Below are positions 1-9,824 of a stretch of DNA of 64,000 bases, one piece after another (position 1 is the first letter of the stretch; each line of letters starts with the position of its first letter). The position numbers were made by a program, and so were the translations under genes. Below the pieces are notes generated by a model that was not told the DNA's origin, searched no databases, and saw nothing but the letters and a program-made list of their open reading frames with translations. Origin of the DNA: Papaver somniferum (Eukaryota; Streptophyta; Magnoliopsida; Ranunculales; Papaveraceae); assembly GCF_003573695.1 (NCBI RefSeq), contig NC_039361.1, positions 93,994,279-94,058,278 on the forward strand, written 5' to 3'.

Positions 1-302
1 GGTATGGGTGAAGATTTCGTCCTAGGAAACAATGTTTTACATTCGTTTAAAGGAAGTACAATTCATAAACTTGTTGTGTGAATCGAAAGGGAAATAGCTA
101 GGCTTATTGGTATTGTTGTTCATTGCAAATCTTTGGATTACCAATATGTGTGTTTAGTATAAACGCTCATAACTTGTTTATGTATCTTGGTAAAACTATT
201 CACAATGCCTGACTTTTGTATTGGTATGACTTTTATTAGTGAAACCAATCTTAAGTAATCACCTGAGATGGTATGATCGATATTTTGTAATTGTTATGAC
301 CA
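1..302. other. Unassigned repeat-like sequence left of LINE A
   Basis: AT-rich sequence with no supportable ORF, RNA gene or terminal repeat. It ends in the 19-bp target site duplicated by LINE A (284-302), so it was contiguous with 721 onward before that insertion. It may be part of the same old LTR element as the sequence at 721-926, but I cannot see where that LTR begins. Confidence 0.4.
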
Positions 303-365
303 TTTTTTTTGTTAAGTCCAAAGTTTATTATAACAAAAAAACGTAATTACAAGAATTACAAATTT

Positions 366-380
366 GGAGCACAAAACTCC
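366..380 (-). other. LINE 3' hairpin (element A)
   Basis: On the minus strand, GGAGT-tttgt-GCTCC gives five pairs including one G-U, just before the TTGTAA-box and poly(A). The same position carries a hairpin in all other LINE tails of the window. Confidence 0.6.
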
Positions 381-462
381 CTACCCCCATAAAGCAAAGG
401 GGTCTAAATAACTTTTAAGAAATAACAAAAGTAATAACCACAAAAAATAAAATTAAAAGAAG

Positions 463-701
463 CTACCTATATCTATAGCCAACTCCTTTTAATTTACTTC
501 TGCTGCTACCAACTCTATACGATTTGCTCTTAGAAAAACTTTCATCCATAATATCTGTATCAAAATCATAATTACCCAAGATATCTTCATCTTCATCCAC
601 ATAAAACTCTCCGTTTTCATCCTCAGTGGCAAAGTTACCAGGAACAAGCTTAATAGGAGACAACTTACTAGGAGATTTTTTCTTTGAATTCATTCTTTCC
701 A
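463..701 (-). pseudogene. LINE ORF1 C-terminal fragment (element A)
   Basis: An open fragment of 79 codons, ending in the basic tail YRVGSSRSKLKGVGYRYR. It includes the block SPIKLVPGNFATEDENGEFY and an acidic stretch (YVDEDEDILGNYDFDTD). The same tail is found in elements B and D at about 90% identity. The start is lost by 5' truncation of the LINE at position 701. It is not expected to be expressed as a protein. The family role would be RNA binding or RNP formation, inferred from DUF4283/zinc-knuckle ORF1 proteins; this fragment itself contains neither domain. Confidence 0.85.
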
Positions 702-736
702 TTTGTAATTGTTATGACCAACTCTAGACATTGGGG

Positions 737-862
737 AACCGATCCTAGTAAGAGGTGCAACCGATCACAAGTATGTGGAATCGATCCTTGTAAAAGGTAC
801 AACAAGTCTTAGTAATTGGTAACCGATCCTATGACTTGTGCAACCGATCACAAGTAAAATAC
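737..862. repeat. Three ~42-bp degenerate tandem repeats
   Basis: Units at about 737-778, 779-820 and 821-862 share the pattern aaccgatcct...ggtgcaaccgatcacaag. They lie in what is probably the U3 part of an old LTR. Short degenerate repeats in U3 often act as enhancer-like elements; that role here is inference only. Confidence 0.6.
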
Positions 863-1001
863 CATAATTATGTGATAACCGATACTAGTACCTAGTCAAT
901 CAATTTTTGGAAAGCTAGTGTGACCGTTTTTTTTTTTTTTTTGATAAGTCAAGAAATTATATTGATAAAAAAGTTATTTACAAGATTTATATAGGAGAAA
1001 A

Positions 1002-1018
1002 GAGATCAATGTGACCCC
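1002..1018 (-). other. LINE 3' hairpin (element E)
   Basis: On the minus strand, GGGGTCA-cat-TGATCTC folds into seven pairs (two G-U) with a 3-nt loop in the 3' UTR, upstream of CTTGTAAATAAC and the poly(A). F has the same stem with a different loop. Confidence 0.65.
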
Positions 1019-1033
1019 AAAAATTCCTAAAAC

Positions 1034-1552
1034 CTATTTAAAACGATAATAAATTACATTTGGGAGTTCAATTGAACTTAAGAAAACTGGGCGACCTTCA
1101 AAATAAATACCAACCCCATCCTCTAATAAACAACCACGCTTTGCCATGGTATCAGCTGCAAAATTTGCCTCTCTAAAGGAATGTTCAAAATGAATTGAAC
1201 CATATAAACCTTTAACTTCCATCCATCTTTGCCTAGCAAACCAAGGAACGTTATCTTCTTCCAAAGCCTTCAACACACTTGTAGAATCTGATCTAATAAC
1301 AATGCAATCATATCCCCACTGAACTGCCCACTCCACACCCACAATAATACCATACAATTCAGCCAAATAATTAGAAGTAACTCCCAAGCCAATACACATA
1401 GCACCAACCACTTCACAATTTGCATTCCTTGCAACAACACCAGCTCCCGCCACCCCTGGATTACCTCTTGAGGCGCCATCCGTGCACAAAAGAAATTCAT
1501 TAGCATTAGGAGGAAACCAAAAACACTCCTTAGGATCATTAAACTTCACCTT
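1034..1552 (-). pseudogene. LINE ORF2 RNase H domain (element E)
   Basis: Type I RNase H (RVT_3-like) at the C-terminus of ORF2, as in most plant L1 elements. Motifs are visible in order: CTDGASRGNPG (first catalytic Asp), AELYG (Glu), IRSDSTSV (Asp) and REANFAADTMA (last Asp). It would degrade RNA in RNA-DNA hybrids during retrotransposition. The reading frame is the same as the upstream zf-RVT part and is separated from it only by an in-frame TGA at 1553-1555. The domain itself is open over about 170 codons and ends at a natural stop before the 3' UTR. Element F has lost this domain by deletion. Confidence 0.9.
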
Positions 1553-2248
1553 TCAATGCTGAACTCGAAAAAACTCCAGAATTCTCAAGTCTTCCAAAGA
1601 ATTATGCATAAAACTCTTCATTCGAACTGAATATTCTTGCATCAAATTAAAAACACGTTTTTGAAATAAAGACCAACAAGGATTCTTCTTTTCATACACT
1701 TTTTTGTTTCTAGTGAACCATAATTCTGGACGCACAACCAAATTCACTACCAACCACAAATCCTTAACAATACCACTATGATTTTTTGCCTCTTGGTAAG
1801 AAGTAATAATATCATAATGAGGTTTAATTTTGAAAATACCTTCAATCCACTCCCAAGCTCTTTGCGCAAAATTACAGCTCCAAAGAACATGTTGGAGAGA
1901 CTCCTCCTCAATCTGACACACACTACATTTAGATGCAAGTTGAAATTTGAATCTGCTGCGTACCTTATCAAGATTTGCACACGCACCACGAATAAACTTC
2001 CAGTTCTGAGCCGCCAATGAAGGATGCACCACCCTATTCCATAACAGCCATGCCTCCCTCAAAATAGGATATTTCTTCCTAATCAATTCCCTGCTACTGG
2101 ACGAAAATATACCTTGTAAATCAGGCATCCAAATACGCCTATCCACTCCCATATGAATTTTTGGTAAATCTGTTGCACCACACCAGCACTTAAAGGAGCT
2201 GCAAATGAACTCCTTGAATCTGCCAATCACCTTGCACAATAATATCAC
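1553..2248 (-). pseudogene. LINE ORF2 zf-RVT region (element E)
   Basis: ORF2 segment between RT and RNase H. It contains the zf-RVT zinc-binding block: CSVCQIEEESLQHVLWSC, with LLWNRVVHPSLAAQNW upstream. zf-RVT is a standard part of plant L1 ORF2 proteins. The frame begins after a frameshift near 2250 and ends at the TGA before the RNase H. The copy is non-functional because ORF2 is split by several frameshifts. Confidence 0.85.
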
Positions 2249-2380
2249 AACACGAGCTGATCTGTCTAAATCCGTGCGATTTAAAACACTAGCTAAGGTT
2301 GTATTTCCATACCAATATCAAAGAATAAAGAAGTATCCCTACCGTCACCAATAAAACACTTCGTGTTATTCACCATCTCC

Positions 2381-3680
2381 TTATGAACCCAACGAAGACC
2401 AGGAAGAATAGAAGATTTCCCCCGCCATCTTAATACGACCATCCCTACAAGTGAATTTGGCTTCCAAAAACCGAGCCCACCTCTTACGAGAAGATTTTAT
2501 AGACCACCACAATTTCATCAGCAAAGCTTTATTCATAGTCCTTAGGCTAGTGATCCCAAGACCACCTTCCTTTAAAGGACTACAAATCTTATCAAAACCT
2601 ACTACAAAAGCTCTAGAAAGATTAGAATCACCCGACCACAGAAAATTACGAATCACACGCTCACATTGAAGAGTGAATTTTACCGGCCATTTGTACACAG
2701 CCATGTTATGAATGGAATACTCGAAAGAACATTCTTAACAAGCACAACTATCTTGAAAAGATAACATCTTACCTTTCAGAACCGAAAGTTGATCCCTCAA
2801 CTTATCAACAACGTTGCTGATGTGACTATACTTACCACTCCCGGCATCACCTTAACTCCCAAATACCTATCAGGAAAGTTAGAAATTGCCATACCAAGAA
2901 GTGCAATGGTCTGGCGCCTACTCAAAGTCCCACCACCAAAGTAATCTTGCTCTTCTCCCTACAAACCCTCTGACCTGAGGCTTGTTGGTAATTCTCCAAA
3001 AGTTTCACCAATTCTTCACACTCTTCATATTTCCCTTGCAAAAAATCATAATATCATCAGCAAAAAATAAATGAGTTGGAGCAATACCCTTACACTTTAC
3101 CATATAAGACATATCCTTATTCTGAAAGAGTTTAGTGATGTTGCGGCTAAGCACATCCTCAATCAAAACAAAAATAAGAGGAGATAGAGGATCCCCCTGC
3201 CGTAAACCCCTATTAATCTTGAAGTAACCCTCCGGACTACCATTAAGAAGAATAGAAATACGCGCCGAATCCAGAATTTTCCAAATCCAAGAGCACCAAT
3301 CTTCAGAAAAACCATACCTTCTAAAAACTTCAAGAACAAAAGACCAGCTCACGTATCAAAAGCCTGAGAGATATCAAGCTTCAAACCCAAATTACCGTCC
3401 TTCCTTTTGATGTGCAATTCATTCACCATCTCAGAAGCTAAACTAATATTCTCATGGATATTCCTTCCCTTCATGAAAGCCACTTGCTCTTCAGACACCA
3501 ACTTACCCAACACACTACCAAGCCTCGTAGCCAAGATTTTAGTAAAAATCTTAAAAAGAAATTACTTAAACCAATCGGCCTAAAGTTCTTCAAACTAGCA
3601 GCTCCCCTAACCTTTGCAAGCAAAAGAATAAGACTAGAATTAACCCCATTAGGAATGGTTTTAGAAGACCAGCAATAAGT
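2381..3680 (-). pseudogene. LINE ORF2 reverse transcriptase domain, frameshifted (element E)
   Basis: RT core in pieces. NFRPIGLSN and KILATRLGSVL are followed by EEQVAFMKGRNIHENI, then KLDISQAFDT (first catalytic Asp), [15 protein letters not shown] and HLFFADDIMIF (the FADD form of the YADD box). After it come the thumb-like segment and the FLWSGDSN/SPLKEGGLGI motifs. The frame is broken at several points. One break is a -1 in the T5 run at 3553-3557, which F also has, and there is another near 3005. The domain would perform target-primed reverse transcription; this copy cannot. Confidence 0.88.
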
Positions 3681-3691
3681 AACCGCTAAAA

Positions 3692-4381
3692 TCAGATCCC
3701 TATGAATAATCTCCCAACAATGTCTATAAAAACACCCCGAGAAACCATCGGACCAGGCGCACTATCAGCTCCCAAATCAAAAACCGCCTGTTTAATCTCA
3801 TCACAAGTAGGAATAGCATCCAACATATGCGACTCTTCCACAGTAATAGAATCATGATCATAATCAAAAAGAGTTTCACTTACCTGACTATCCTCACCAT
3901 TGAATTTAGCCTGATAATAAGAAACCACATGAGCACTAAGATGAACCGGATCGGTAATAGTACTCCCATCTTCAGCAACAAGCTCCGAGATTGTATTAGC
4001 ACTTCTACGAAATTTAATAGAGTTGTGAAAGAAAGAAGTGTTACTAGAACCCTCCAACAACCACTTATTTCTAGATTTTTGCTTTAACATTATATTCTGC
4101 TGCCTTTGAATATCTTGAACCTCAACAAGAGCATCCTTCATATTACTAAGTTTAGAAACATCAAAAGGATCAGCATCTGAATTTCTACTAGCTACTTCAA
4201 ACTTAAGAGTTGCTTGCTTTAATCTAGGATTGACATTGCCAAAAACATATTGATTCCATACCTTGATATCCTCCTTCAACCGCTTCAATTTGAAAGGAAA
4301 TATAAAACCATGATTACCATACACCGGCGCCATCCAAGATAACTCCACCATCTTCAAAAAATCCGAATGAGAAAACCACAT
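3692..4381 (-). pseudogene. LINE ORF2 endonuclease-RT linker (element E)
   Basis: Open segment of about 229 codons matching the conserved linker between endonuclease and RT in plant L1 ORF2. It shows KLKRLKEDIKVWNQYVFGN, WLLEGSSNTSFFH (the W..EGD.NT.FFH motif with Gly-Ser-Ser replacing the usual Gly-Asp) and DSAPGP of RT motif 0. A 1-bp deletion after APGP shifts the frame relative to F, which keeps APGPDGFSG. No endonuclease catalytic motif is left, because the element is truncated at 4450. Confidence 0.82.
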
Positions 4382-4450
4382 CTTCTGAATACCTAAAGGA
4401 GCACGTCTAGGCCGTGGATCACAAAAAGGAAAACCAATAAGAGTCGAATG

Positions 4451-5110
4451 ATCCTAGTACCCACATGGAGGTAGAACCGAAGCTTTTTTTTGGTAGAACC
4501 GTGAAACCAATTAATGGTGATTTGATAGGATAATCAATCACATAGTTCTTGGAAGTCAGATGAACCAATTCTAAACTCGTTTGGAAGTGTGGAAAATCGG
4601 TTCCAAGATTGTAAATATGAAAAAAGATTTACAAAGTGATGTCGACATACTTAGAACATGTGCAGTAATTCTTATCTTTTATTGTTCAAAGATATTCCTT
4701 AATAACTAAAGGAGAATCCTGGATCGAAATAAATTCAGAATCTTTTAATTAAGGTTTTTAGTTTTTATATGCTTTTAATTTCCAGCAATTAAATGCATAT
4801 CTTTTGAAAATAAAAATCGGTAATGTGCATTTACTAATTGGAGATTTTCTACTGAGATTTCGGTCAAAATTTGGACAGAGCATTTCCAGGAATTATGAAA
4901 ACCGATTTTGGCTTTATTGCTTATCTTTGAGAATATTTGGTTTTTGGAAATTCCTTAGTGTCCAAATTTCCTTGGTCTATAAATATTGAAGTTTGCATTT
5001 CGAGCAAACTAATCCTTAGAGCCAGCAAAACTACCTAGTTGTGTTGTTACTGGTGGAGCCGTCTATTCAGAGAGGAAAGTACCCTAATTAGGCGAAATCT
5101 CTTACAACTG
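4451..5110 (+). mobile_element. Degraded LTR segment (host LTR element, part)
   Basis: Non-coding sequence between LINEs E and B. I place it in the LTR that ends at 9810, because B and C were inserted into sequence that is continuous once they are removed (5110 to 7580, 8242 to 9213). It contains a TATA-like box at 4978-4985 followed by a leader-like stretch. The 5' end of this LTR is not identified. If it begins near 711 (tgttatgacc), its length without the LINEs would be about 2.1 kb. Confidence 0.6.
4978..4985 (+). promoter_or_regulatory. Putative LTR TATA box
   Basis: tataaata in ggtctataaatattg, the best TATA-like match in this LTR and placed as in the tandem LTRs to the right. Functional use is inference. 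Confidence 0.45.
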
Positions 5111-5217
5111 CTAAAATCAGAGCCATGCTAAAACATGATGATGATTCATTCCTGATGATTCATGATGATGATGTTGTTTACGTATTTGGGTTATCAGAAT
5201 CAATTCTTTGATTCACG

Positions 5218-7413
5218 ATGATTCATTCTTCAGTTTACATTCCTAGTAGCTCAAATCAGAGCCATGCTAAAACAATTTCTTTTGCTGAAAAAGTTAGGGA
5301 ACGTAAAACCCTAAATCCAACTTCAGTTGATATTTCTTTGTTACCAAACCCTACTCTTGTTGAGGGTGAGCCAGCTCTTGTCATTCCTAATGATTATTAT
5401 CAGGAAGGGTGTAAGCTATTTCAACATAGCTTCATAGCTAGGCTGGATGCTACAGGTTTAAAGTTTGTGGAGGTTCAACAAATCCTTGAAAATCAATGGA
5501 AACTTAAGAATAGGTGTAAGTTTATACCTATGAGCAAAGGATTCTTTGTTATTATGTTATCAGCATAATTGGACAAGGAGAAGATACGTGCTGAAAAGTG
5601 GTTTGTCAATCAACAAATTCTGAGATTGATTGATTGGTACCCAGGTTCTTATCCTGATAAACAAAGAACGTCCCATGCAGCTGTTTGGGTACGTTTTCTT
5701 GGTCTCCCTATTGAGATATAGACTGAGAGATCATTACTTTATATTGGGAAAATCCTTGGAACACCAATTGTGGTGGATCAAAGAACCCTAAATCTGGAAT
5801 ATGGTCACTTTGCAGCTGTTTTGGTTGATATAGACTTCGCAAAGCATATTCCTGAGCGCATCTCTATCACCGCAGGAGGTAAAAAATTTTGGCAATATGT
5901 TGATATGCCAAGTTCACCTAAATTCTGTTTATCTTGCAATATTATTGGGCATGTTGAGGGTGAATGCAAAAAGAAGAATAGCATGAAGACTGCTGGTAAG
6001 GAAAAACAGATTGTTCATAAACCTACAATCCAAGTTTGGCAAGCAAAATCAGCTAAAACTGATGAGGAAGAGGAGAAGTATTTGAATCTGGATAATATGG
6101 AGGATAATAAGGTTGGTGCTTCAGCTGAGGTTTGTGAAGCTCAGCTTAGGTTGAAAAACTCAATTGCAACCAAGGAAGCGCTTGCTGCACGTACACAATC
6201 TGCTCATGCAGACCATGCAAAAGTTACGCAAGTGACATCTAATTCTCAAATTCAGTCCGAGAAGAAGCAAAACTCTGAAGTTCAGTCCGTGTCTGAGTTG
6301 GAAACCCAGACAAGAGTCATGAACAAACAAAATTTTGTGGCTAAATCTGTGAGCAAAGATGGGATACAGGACGTGAACAAACCAAAAGCTAAAGAAGATA
6401 ATGCGCGTACATATTCTATCCATGTAGGCCATGCAGATGCACTTGAAGTTATTAATGAAGCTAATCAGTTGGAAAAGGAGCTTTCTAAATCTGCTGATGA
6501 GTTGCGTGAAGCTCAGATGAAGTTTATTCATTGTAAAAATACTATTGCAGCTCAGAAAGATATAGCTTTACGTAAAAATCAGGAAGACATGGTTGCACAG
6601 AGTTTTTCTAAAGACGAATGGAATGAAGTGAAAGGAAAGAAATCCCCTAGTAAAGGTACTTATTTCTCGGTTACTCCTTTTGAGAATGATTATACTCCTT
6701 TTGTGGATGAGTTGATGCAAACTGAAGTTGTGGTTAAAATTTTTTTTGATGTCCTAGCATCTGAGTTAGGCCTTGATAATGTTATTATTGAGGAGGAGGA
6801 GGAACAATTGGAATCTAGTGACTCAAATGTTAGTATGGGCTCTAAATATTGGGGTGAGGTTGATGCTGACATTTTAGCAAGGAAAAAAGCTAGGAAAGTT
6901 TCCAAACAGGCTGCTAATATTATAGCAAAGTGTTCATTGCAATCTAATTCAAGTTTGGAATCTTCTCCCAGCAAGTCTATTGAGGAATCTCCGAGCCGTG
7001 ACACTAACATGGAAATTCAAGCGGGGTTGGTTGATACTGTTTTTGATAAGAATAATATTTTGTCTAAGGAGGAATTAGAGGTGGCAAGCACTATTCAGTT
7101 GGAAGATGTGCATGCTCAGTTCATTAGAAGTCCAGCTTTTAGACAAGAATATTTCAAAGAAAAGAGGGAGCAACTGGAAAGAATGAATTCAAATAAAAAA
7201 TATCCTAGTAAGTTATCTCCTATTAAGCTTGTTCCTGGTAACTTTGCCACTGAGGATGAAGACGGAGAGTTTTATGTGGATGAAGATGAAAATATCTTGG
7301 GTAATTATGCTTTTGATACGGATATTATGGATGAAATTTTTTCTAAGAGCAAATCGTATAGAGTTGGTAGCAGCATAAGTAAATTGAAAGGAGTTGGTTA
7401 TAGATATAGGTAG
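5218..7413 (+). pseudogene. ORF1 protein of half-LINE B (DUF4283 + zinc knuckle + coiled coil + novel C-terminus)
   Basis: A single frame of 732 codons with two in-frame stops (TAA 5566-5568, TAG 5719-5721), otherwise open. The N-terminal ~210 residues match the DUF4283 domain of plant LINE ORF1 (SFAEKVRERKTLNP, FQHSFIARL, KGFFVIML, ILGTPIVVDQRTLNL). A zinc knuckle FCLSCNIIGHVEGEC (CX2CX4HX4C) follows. The middle is Gln/Ser/Thr/Lys-rich with a coiled-coil block (QLEKELSKSADELREAQMK). The C-terminal third has WGEVDADIL, an acidic stretch, PAFRQEYFKEKREQ, SPIKLVPGN and a basic end (KGVGYRYR). The likely role is RNP formation on LINE RNA. The C-terminal third is absent from the ORF1 of LINE F as far as I can read it. 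Confidence 0.88.
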
Positions 7414-7495
7414 ATTCTTTTAATTTTCATTTTTGTGGTTATTATTTTTGTTATTTCTTATAAGTTATTTAGACCCCTTTGGTTTATGGGGGTAG

Positions 7496-7510
7496 GGAGT
7501 TTTGTGCTCC
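7496..7510 (+). other. LINE 3' hairpin (element B)
   Basis: GGAGT-tttgt-GCTCC, five pairs with one G-U, upstream of TTGTAATTCTTGTAATTACG and the poly(A). Confidence 0.6.
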
Positions 7511-7579
7511 AAATTTGTAATTCTTGTAATTACGTTTTTTTGTTATAATAAACTTTGGACTTAGCAAAAAAAAAAAAAA

Positions 7580-8242
7580 TCTTACAACTGGTCATTTTAA
7601 AGAATTTTTTGGGATTGGGAAGCTCTACGAGTACCGTTGGTGGGAAACTAGATAATTGCAGTTTATTATTAGTTTTCGATTGATTTGATTGACTAACGGT
7701 TGTTGAACTTTGATTGCACCTAGTTTGTTTATGCTTGAGAATCTTATTTTTTGATATAAGATTCACTCAAACTAGATCGAAATATCGACGGGGATCTTTA
7801 GAACTATTTGTAGATCTAAAGACGTCTTGTGATAATCCATCATTAACAGACTCAGTTCTGTGTGTGATTGGTCACAAGAGATTCAAGTTGTTTGTGTGCA
7901 GGTGTTTATTGAAGATCTAAGAAGATTTGAAGAAAAGAAGATTTCTTGTTTGAGTTCATAATCTTTGGTGTGCACAAAACTTGATCGGCTGGGGATCCAA
8001 CTTTACTCGGTTTATCTTTGTGATAACCTTGATTGATTTTTTGAGTAGATCGGCCTCAATACATTTCTTTGTGATTAATAATATTGATTGCGTAGTCTAA
8101 ACAATTACTTTGGTAGTTGTTAGATAGATTGATCTAAGAACCTGACAAAGGAGTTTATTGGGATAAACAGAAGAGCCTTTTGTCAAACTCATATCACGTT
8201 GTTTGAAAAGAGTTGTTACCGAACAGATTTGTTTTTCCTTTA
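7580..8242 (+). mobile_element. Degraded LTR segment (host LTR element, continued)
   Basis: LTR sequence between LINEs B and C. It continues from 5110 across the duplicated site tcttacaactg, and no coding region is supportable. It ends in the 14-bp target site of LINE C (8229-8242). Confidence 0.6.
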
Positions 8243-9033
8243 ATAATCAGGTCGTGAATAATTCTCAAGGCTTGATTACTAAATCAGGGTCATCGAAAGA
8301 GAATTGGACAAAAGTAAAGGGTAAGAGCTCCCCAAACAAAGGTACTCCGTTTAAATTTAAATCTTTTGAAACTCCTTTTGTGGATGCGCTTTTTCAAACA
8401 GAATTAGTGGTGAATAACAAATATGGTGCCCTGGCATCTGAGTTAGGCCTTGCTAATGATTCTAGTAAGGCTTTGGTGGAGGAGGAACAAGATGATTTTA
8501 GTGACTCGGATAATAGTATGGGTTCAAAAGATTGGGGTGAAGTTGATGCAGATATTCTAACAAGGAAGCAAGCTAGAAAAGTGGCCAAGCAAGCTGCGAA
8601 AATCATAGCTACGAATTCTAGGTCCAATGAAGAAAATCATAGCCTAATCGAGTTGGACGAATGTGTTTTTGATATGAATAATATTTTGACAAATGAGGAA
8701 CTAGAGGAGGCAAGCGCCATTCAGATTGATGAAGTGCGTGCTAATTTCATTAGAGATTCAGCCTTTAGAAAAGAGTATTTCAAGGAAAAAAAGGAGCAAA
8801 TGGATAGAATGTCAACTAAGAAGAAAGCACAATCTCCTATTAAGCTTGTTCCGGGTGGTAATTATGCTTCAGATGAAAATGGAGAGGATTATGACTATGA
8901 TGAAACCTATGATGATTATGAAGATGTTTACAAGGAGTCTTATGGAGACTATGATTTGACTCAAATTATTGCTGGTCTCATTCCCAAGAAGAAGAAATTT
9001 AGAGTTAGAAATAAGGGACGAAAACGTTTTTAA
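8243..9033 (+). pseudogene. ORF1 C-terminal part of half-LINE C
   Basis: Open frame to the natural stop. The ATG at 8203 lies in the host LTR, so the start is accidental. Visible blocks are SPNKGTPFKFKSFETPFVDAL, SMGSKDWGEVDADILTRK, ARKVAKQAAKIIA, NNILTNEELEEASAIQ, VRANFIRDSAFRKEYFKEK, SPIKLVPGGNYASDENGEDY, a Tyr/Asp/Glu-rich stretch and a basic tail (FRVRNKGRKRF). The same ordered blocks are in elements B and D, which belong to the other subfamily, so this C-terminal domain is conserved between the two. Function is unknown. The acidic stretch followed by a basic tail could suit nucleic acid or RNP contacts, as inference. Confidence 0.85.
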
Positions 9034-9128
9034 TTTTCTAGTTTTCTTCTTTTTGTATGTTTTTTCGTGTTTAGGAGCTTATTTTATGAGTTTTTAGAGT
9101 TTTTTGCCCCTTTGGTTTATGGGGGTGG

Positions 9129-9145
9129 GGAGGCCTAGAGCCTCC
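9129..9145 (+). other. LINE 3' hairpin (element C)
   Basis: GGAGGC-ctaga-GCCTCC, six Watson-Crick pairs, upstream of TTGTAATTCTTGTAATTATG and the poly(A). Confidence 0.7.
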
Positions 9146-9212
9146 AATTTTGTAATTCTTGTAATTATGTTTTTTTGCTTTAATAAACCATTTTTACCTA
9201 GCAAAAAAAAAA

Positions 9213-9810
9213 TTGTTGTTCCTTTACTGTTTGGAATACGAACCAAAGGAATTGTTCCAAGTGCGTGACTTATTACAAGTTGGAGGCGCAGGGATACTTA
9301 TGAAACTAGGTGAACTATAGGTTTAGTTGCTTGGTCTCAACTATACGAAGTTGGTTTAGATTTTGTATAGCGGCTTAATTATGAGAGTATTCAATTCTGG
9401 ACAAGGTCCCAGGGTTTTTCTGCATTGCGGTTTCCTCGTTAAAAAAATCTTGTTGTGTCTTTTACTTTTCTATTTCCGCAATTATAGTTTTTTTTATTAT
9501 AATTAGAAGTAAAATACACAAACGTTAATTCCTATTTACTTGATAGCAATCTTATTGTGTTTAGTTAAGTCCGAACCTATTATCAAGTAATCATACTTCG
9601 TTGTTGTATTGTATCGATCTTGTATCCATAGTCAATCACACAAGTTATCTTGTTGTCGTATTGTCTCGATCTCGTATCCATAGACGATCACACGAAGTGT
9701 GAACCGAATATTTTGTCTCAACTCAGTCCATAGACAATCACTTTCGGAGAAAGGACTTATAGGTGGAAAAGTTTTAGATTGAGGTATATTTGGGTACCCT
9801 CGTCTTTTCA
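9213..9810 (+). mobile_element. 3' end of host LTR (R/U5-like)
   Basis: LTR end that finishes in ...cgtcttttca, two bases before the PBS. A block ggtcccagggtttttctgca / ggtttcctcgtta at about 9405-9445 is shared with all the tandem LTRs and with element H, so these LTRs belong to one broad family. A triplicated degenerate repeat lies at about 9601-9745. Confidence 0.8.
9601..9745. repeat. ~50-bp degenerate tandem repeat in LTR U5
   Basis: ttgtattgtatcgatcttgtatccatagtcaatcac (9604 on) recurs at about 9656, and a shorter third version (tctcaactcagtccatagacaatcac) ends near 9742. It is a local duplication within the LTR. Confidence 0.6.
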
Positions 9811-9812
9811 AT

Positions 9813-9824
9813 TGGTATCAGAGC
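9813..9824 (+). promoter_or_regulatory. Primer-binding site, initiator tRNA-Met
   Basis: tggtatcagagc, then agg, two bases after the LTR end. It matches the complement of the 3' end of plant initiator tRNA-Met, the usual minus-strand primer of plant LTR retrotransposons. Confidence 0.9.

Larger units (their letters stand above)
303..701 (-). mobile_element. LINE A: 5'-truncated ORF1-only LINE, subfamily 1
   Basis: The poly(T) at 303-310 is the poly(A) tail read on the minus strand. It is followed by the 3' UTR and the last 79 codons of an ORF1-like protein. The insertion is flanked by a perfect 19-bp target-site duplication, tttgtaattgttatgacca, at 284-302 and 702-720. The sequence is nearly identical to the 3' ends of elements B and D. 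No ORF2 lies between the ORF1 stop and the poly(A), so this is the 3' end of an element with only ORF1. The 5' truncation is typical of target-primed reverse transcription. Confidence 0.93.
927..4450 (-). mobile_element. LINE E: 5'-truncated autonomous-type L1-clade LINE
   Basis: The poly(T) at 927-942 marks the 3' end on the minus strand. Going up in coordinates, the element holds a short 3' UTR, an RNase H domain, zf-RVT, reverse transcriptase and the ORF2 linker. Homology to LINE F is lost just after 4450 (F equivalent near 13,480), so E is truncated at the end of the endonuclease domain and lacks ORF1. Apart from indels it is very close to F. I could not find a convincing target-site duplication, so a target deletion or later change at one end is possible. 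Confidence 0.9.
5111..7579 (+). mobile_element. LINE B: near full-length ORF1-only LINE, subfamily 1
   Basis: A 2.47-kb insertion with an 11-bp target-site duplication (tcttacaactg at 5100-5110 and 7580-7590) and a poly(A) ending at 7579. It contains a short 5' leader, one ORF (5218-7413) and a 166-bp 3' UTR. No ORF2 is present between the ORF1 stop and the poly(A), so the whole element is a half-LINE. The 5' leader contains repeated gatgatgattcat motifs, and agagccatgctaaaac occurs twice, in the leader and inside the ORF, which suggests a 5'-end rearrangement. It is inserted in the same orientation as the host LTR. Confidence 0.93.
8243..9212 (+). mobile_element. LINE C: 5'-truncated ORF1-only LINE, subfamily 2
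   Basis: Flanked by a 14-bp duplication with one mismatch (ttgtttttccttta at 8229-8242, ttgttgttccttta at 9213-9226), with a poly(A) just before the right copy. It contains the C-terminal ~260 codons of ORF1 and the 3' UTR, and no ORF2. The 3' UTR (ggtttatgggggtggggaggcctagagcc) is diverged from that of A/B/D and close to that of G, which defines a second half-LINE subfamily. Confidence 0.9.

Noticed and set aside
880..4480. Target-site duplication for LINE E
   Set aside because: ctagta occurs on both sides, but not next to the poly(T) or at the 5' junction. I could not support a duplication.
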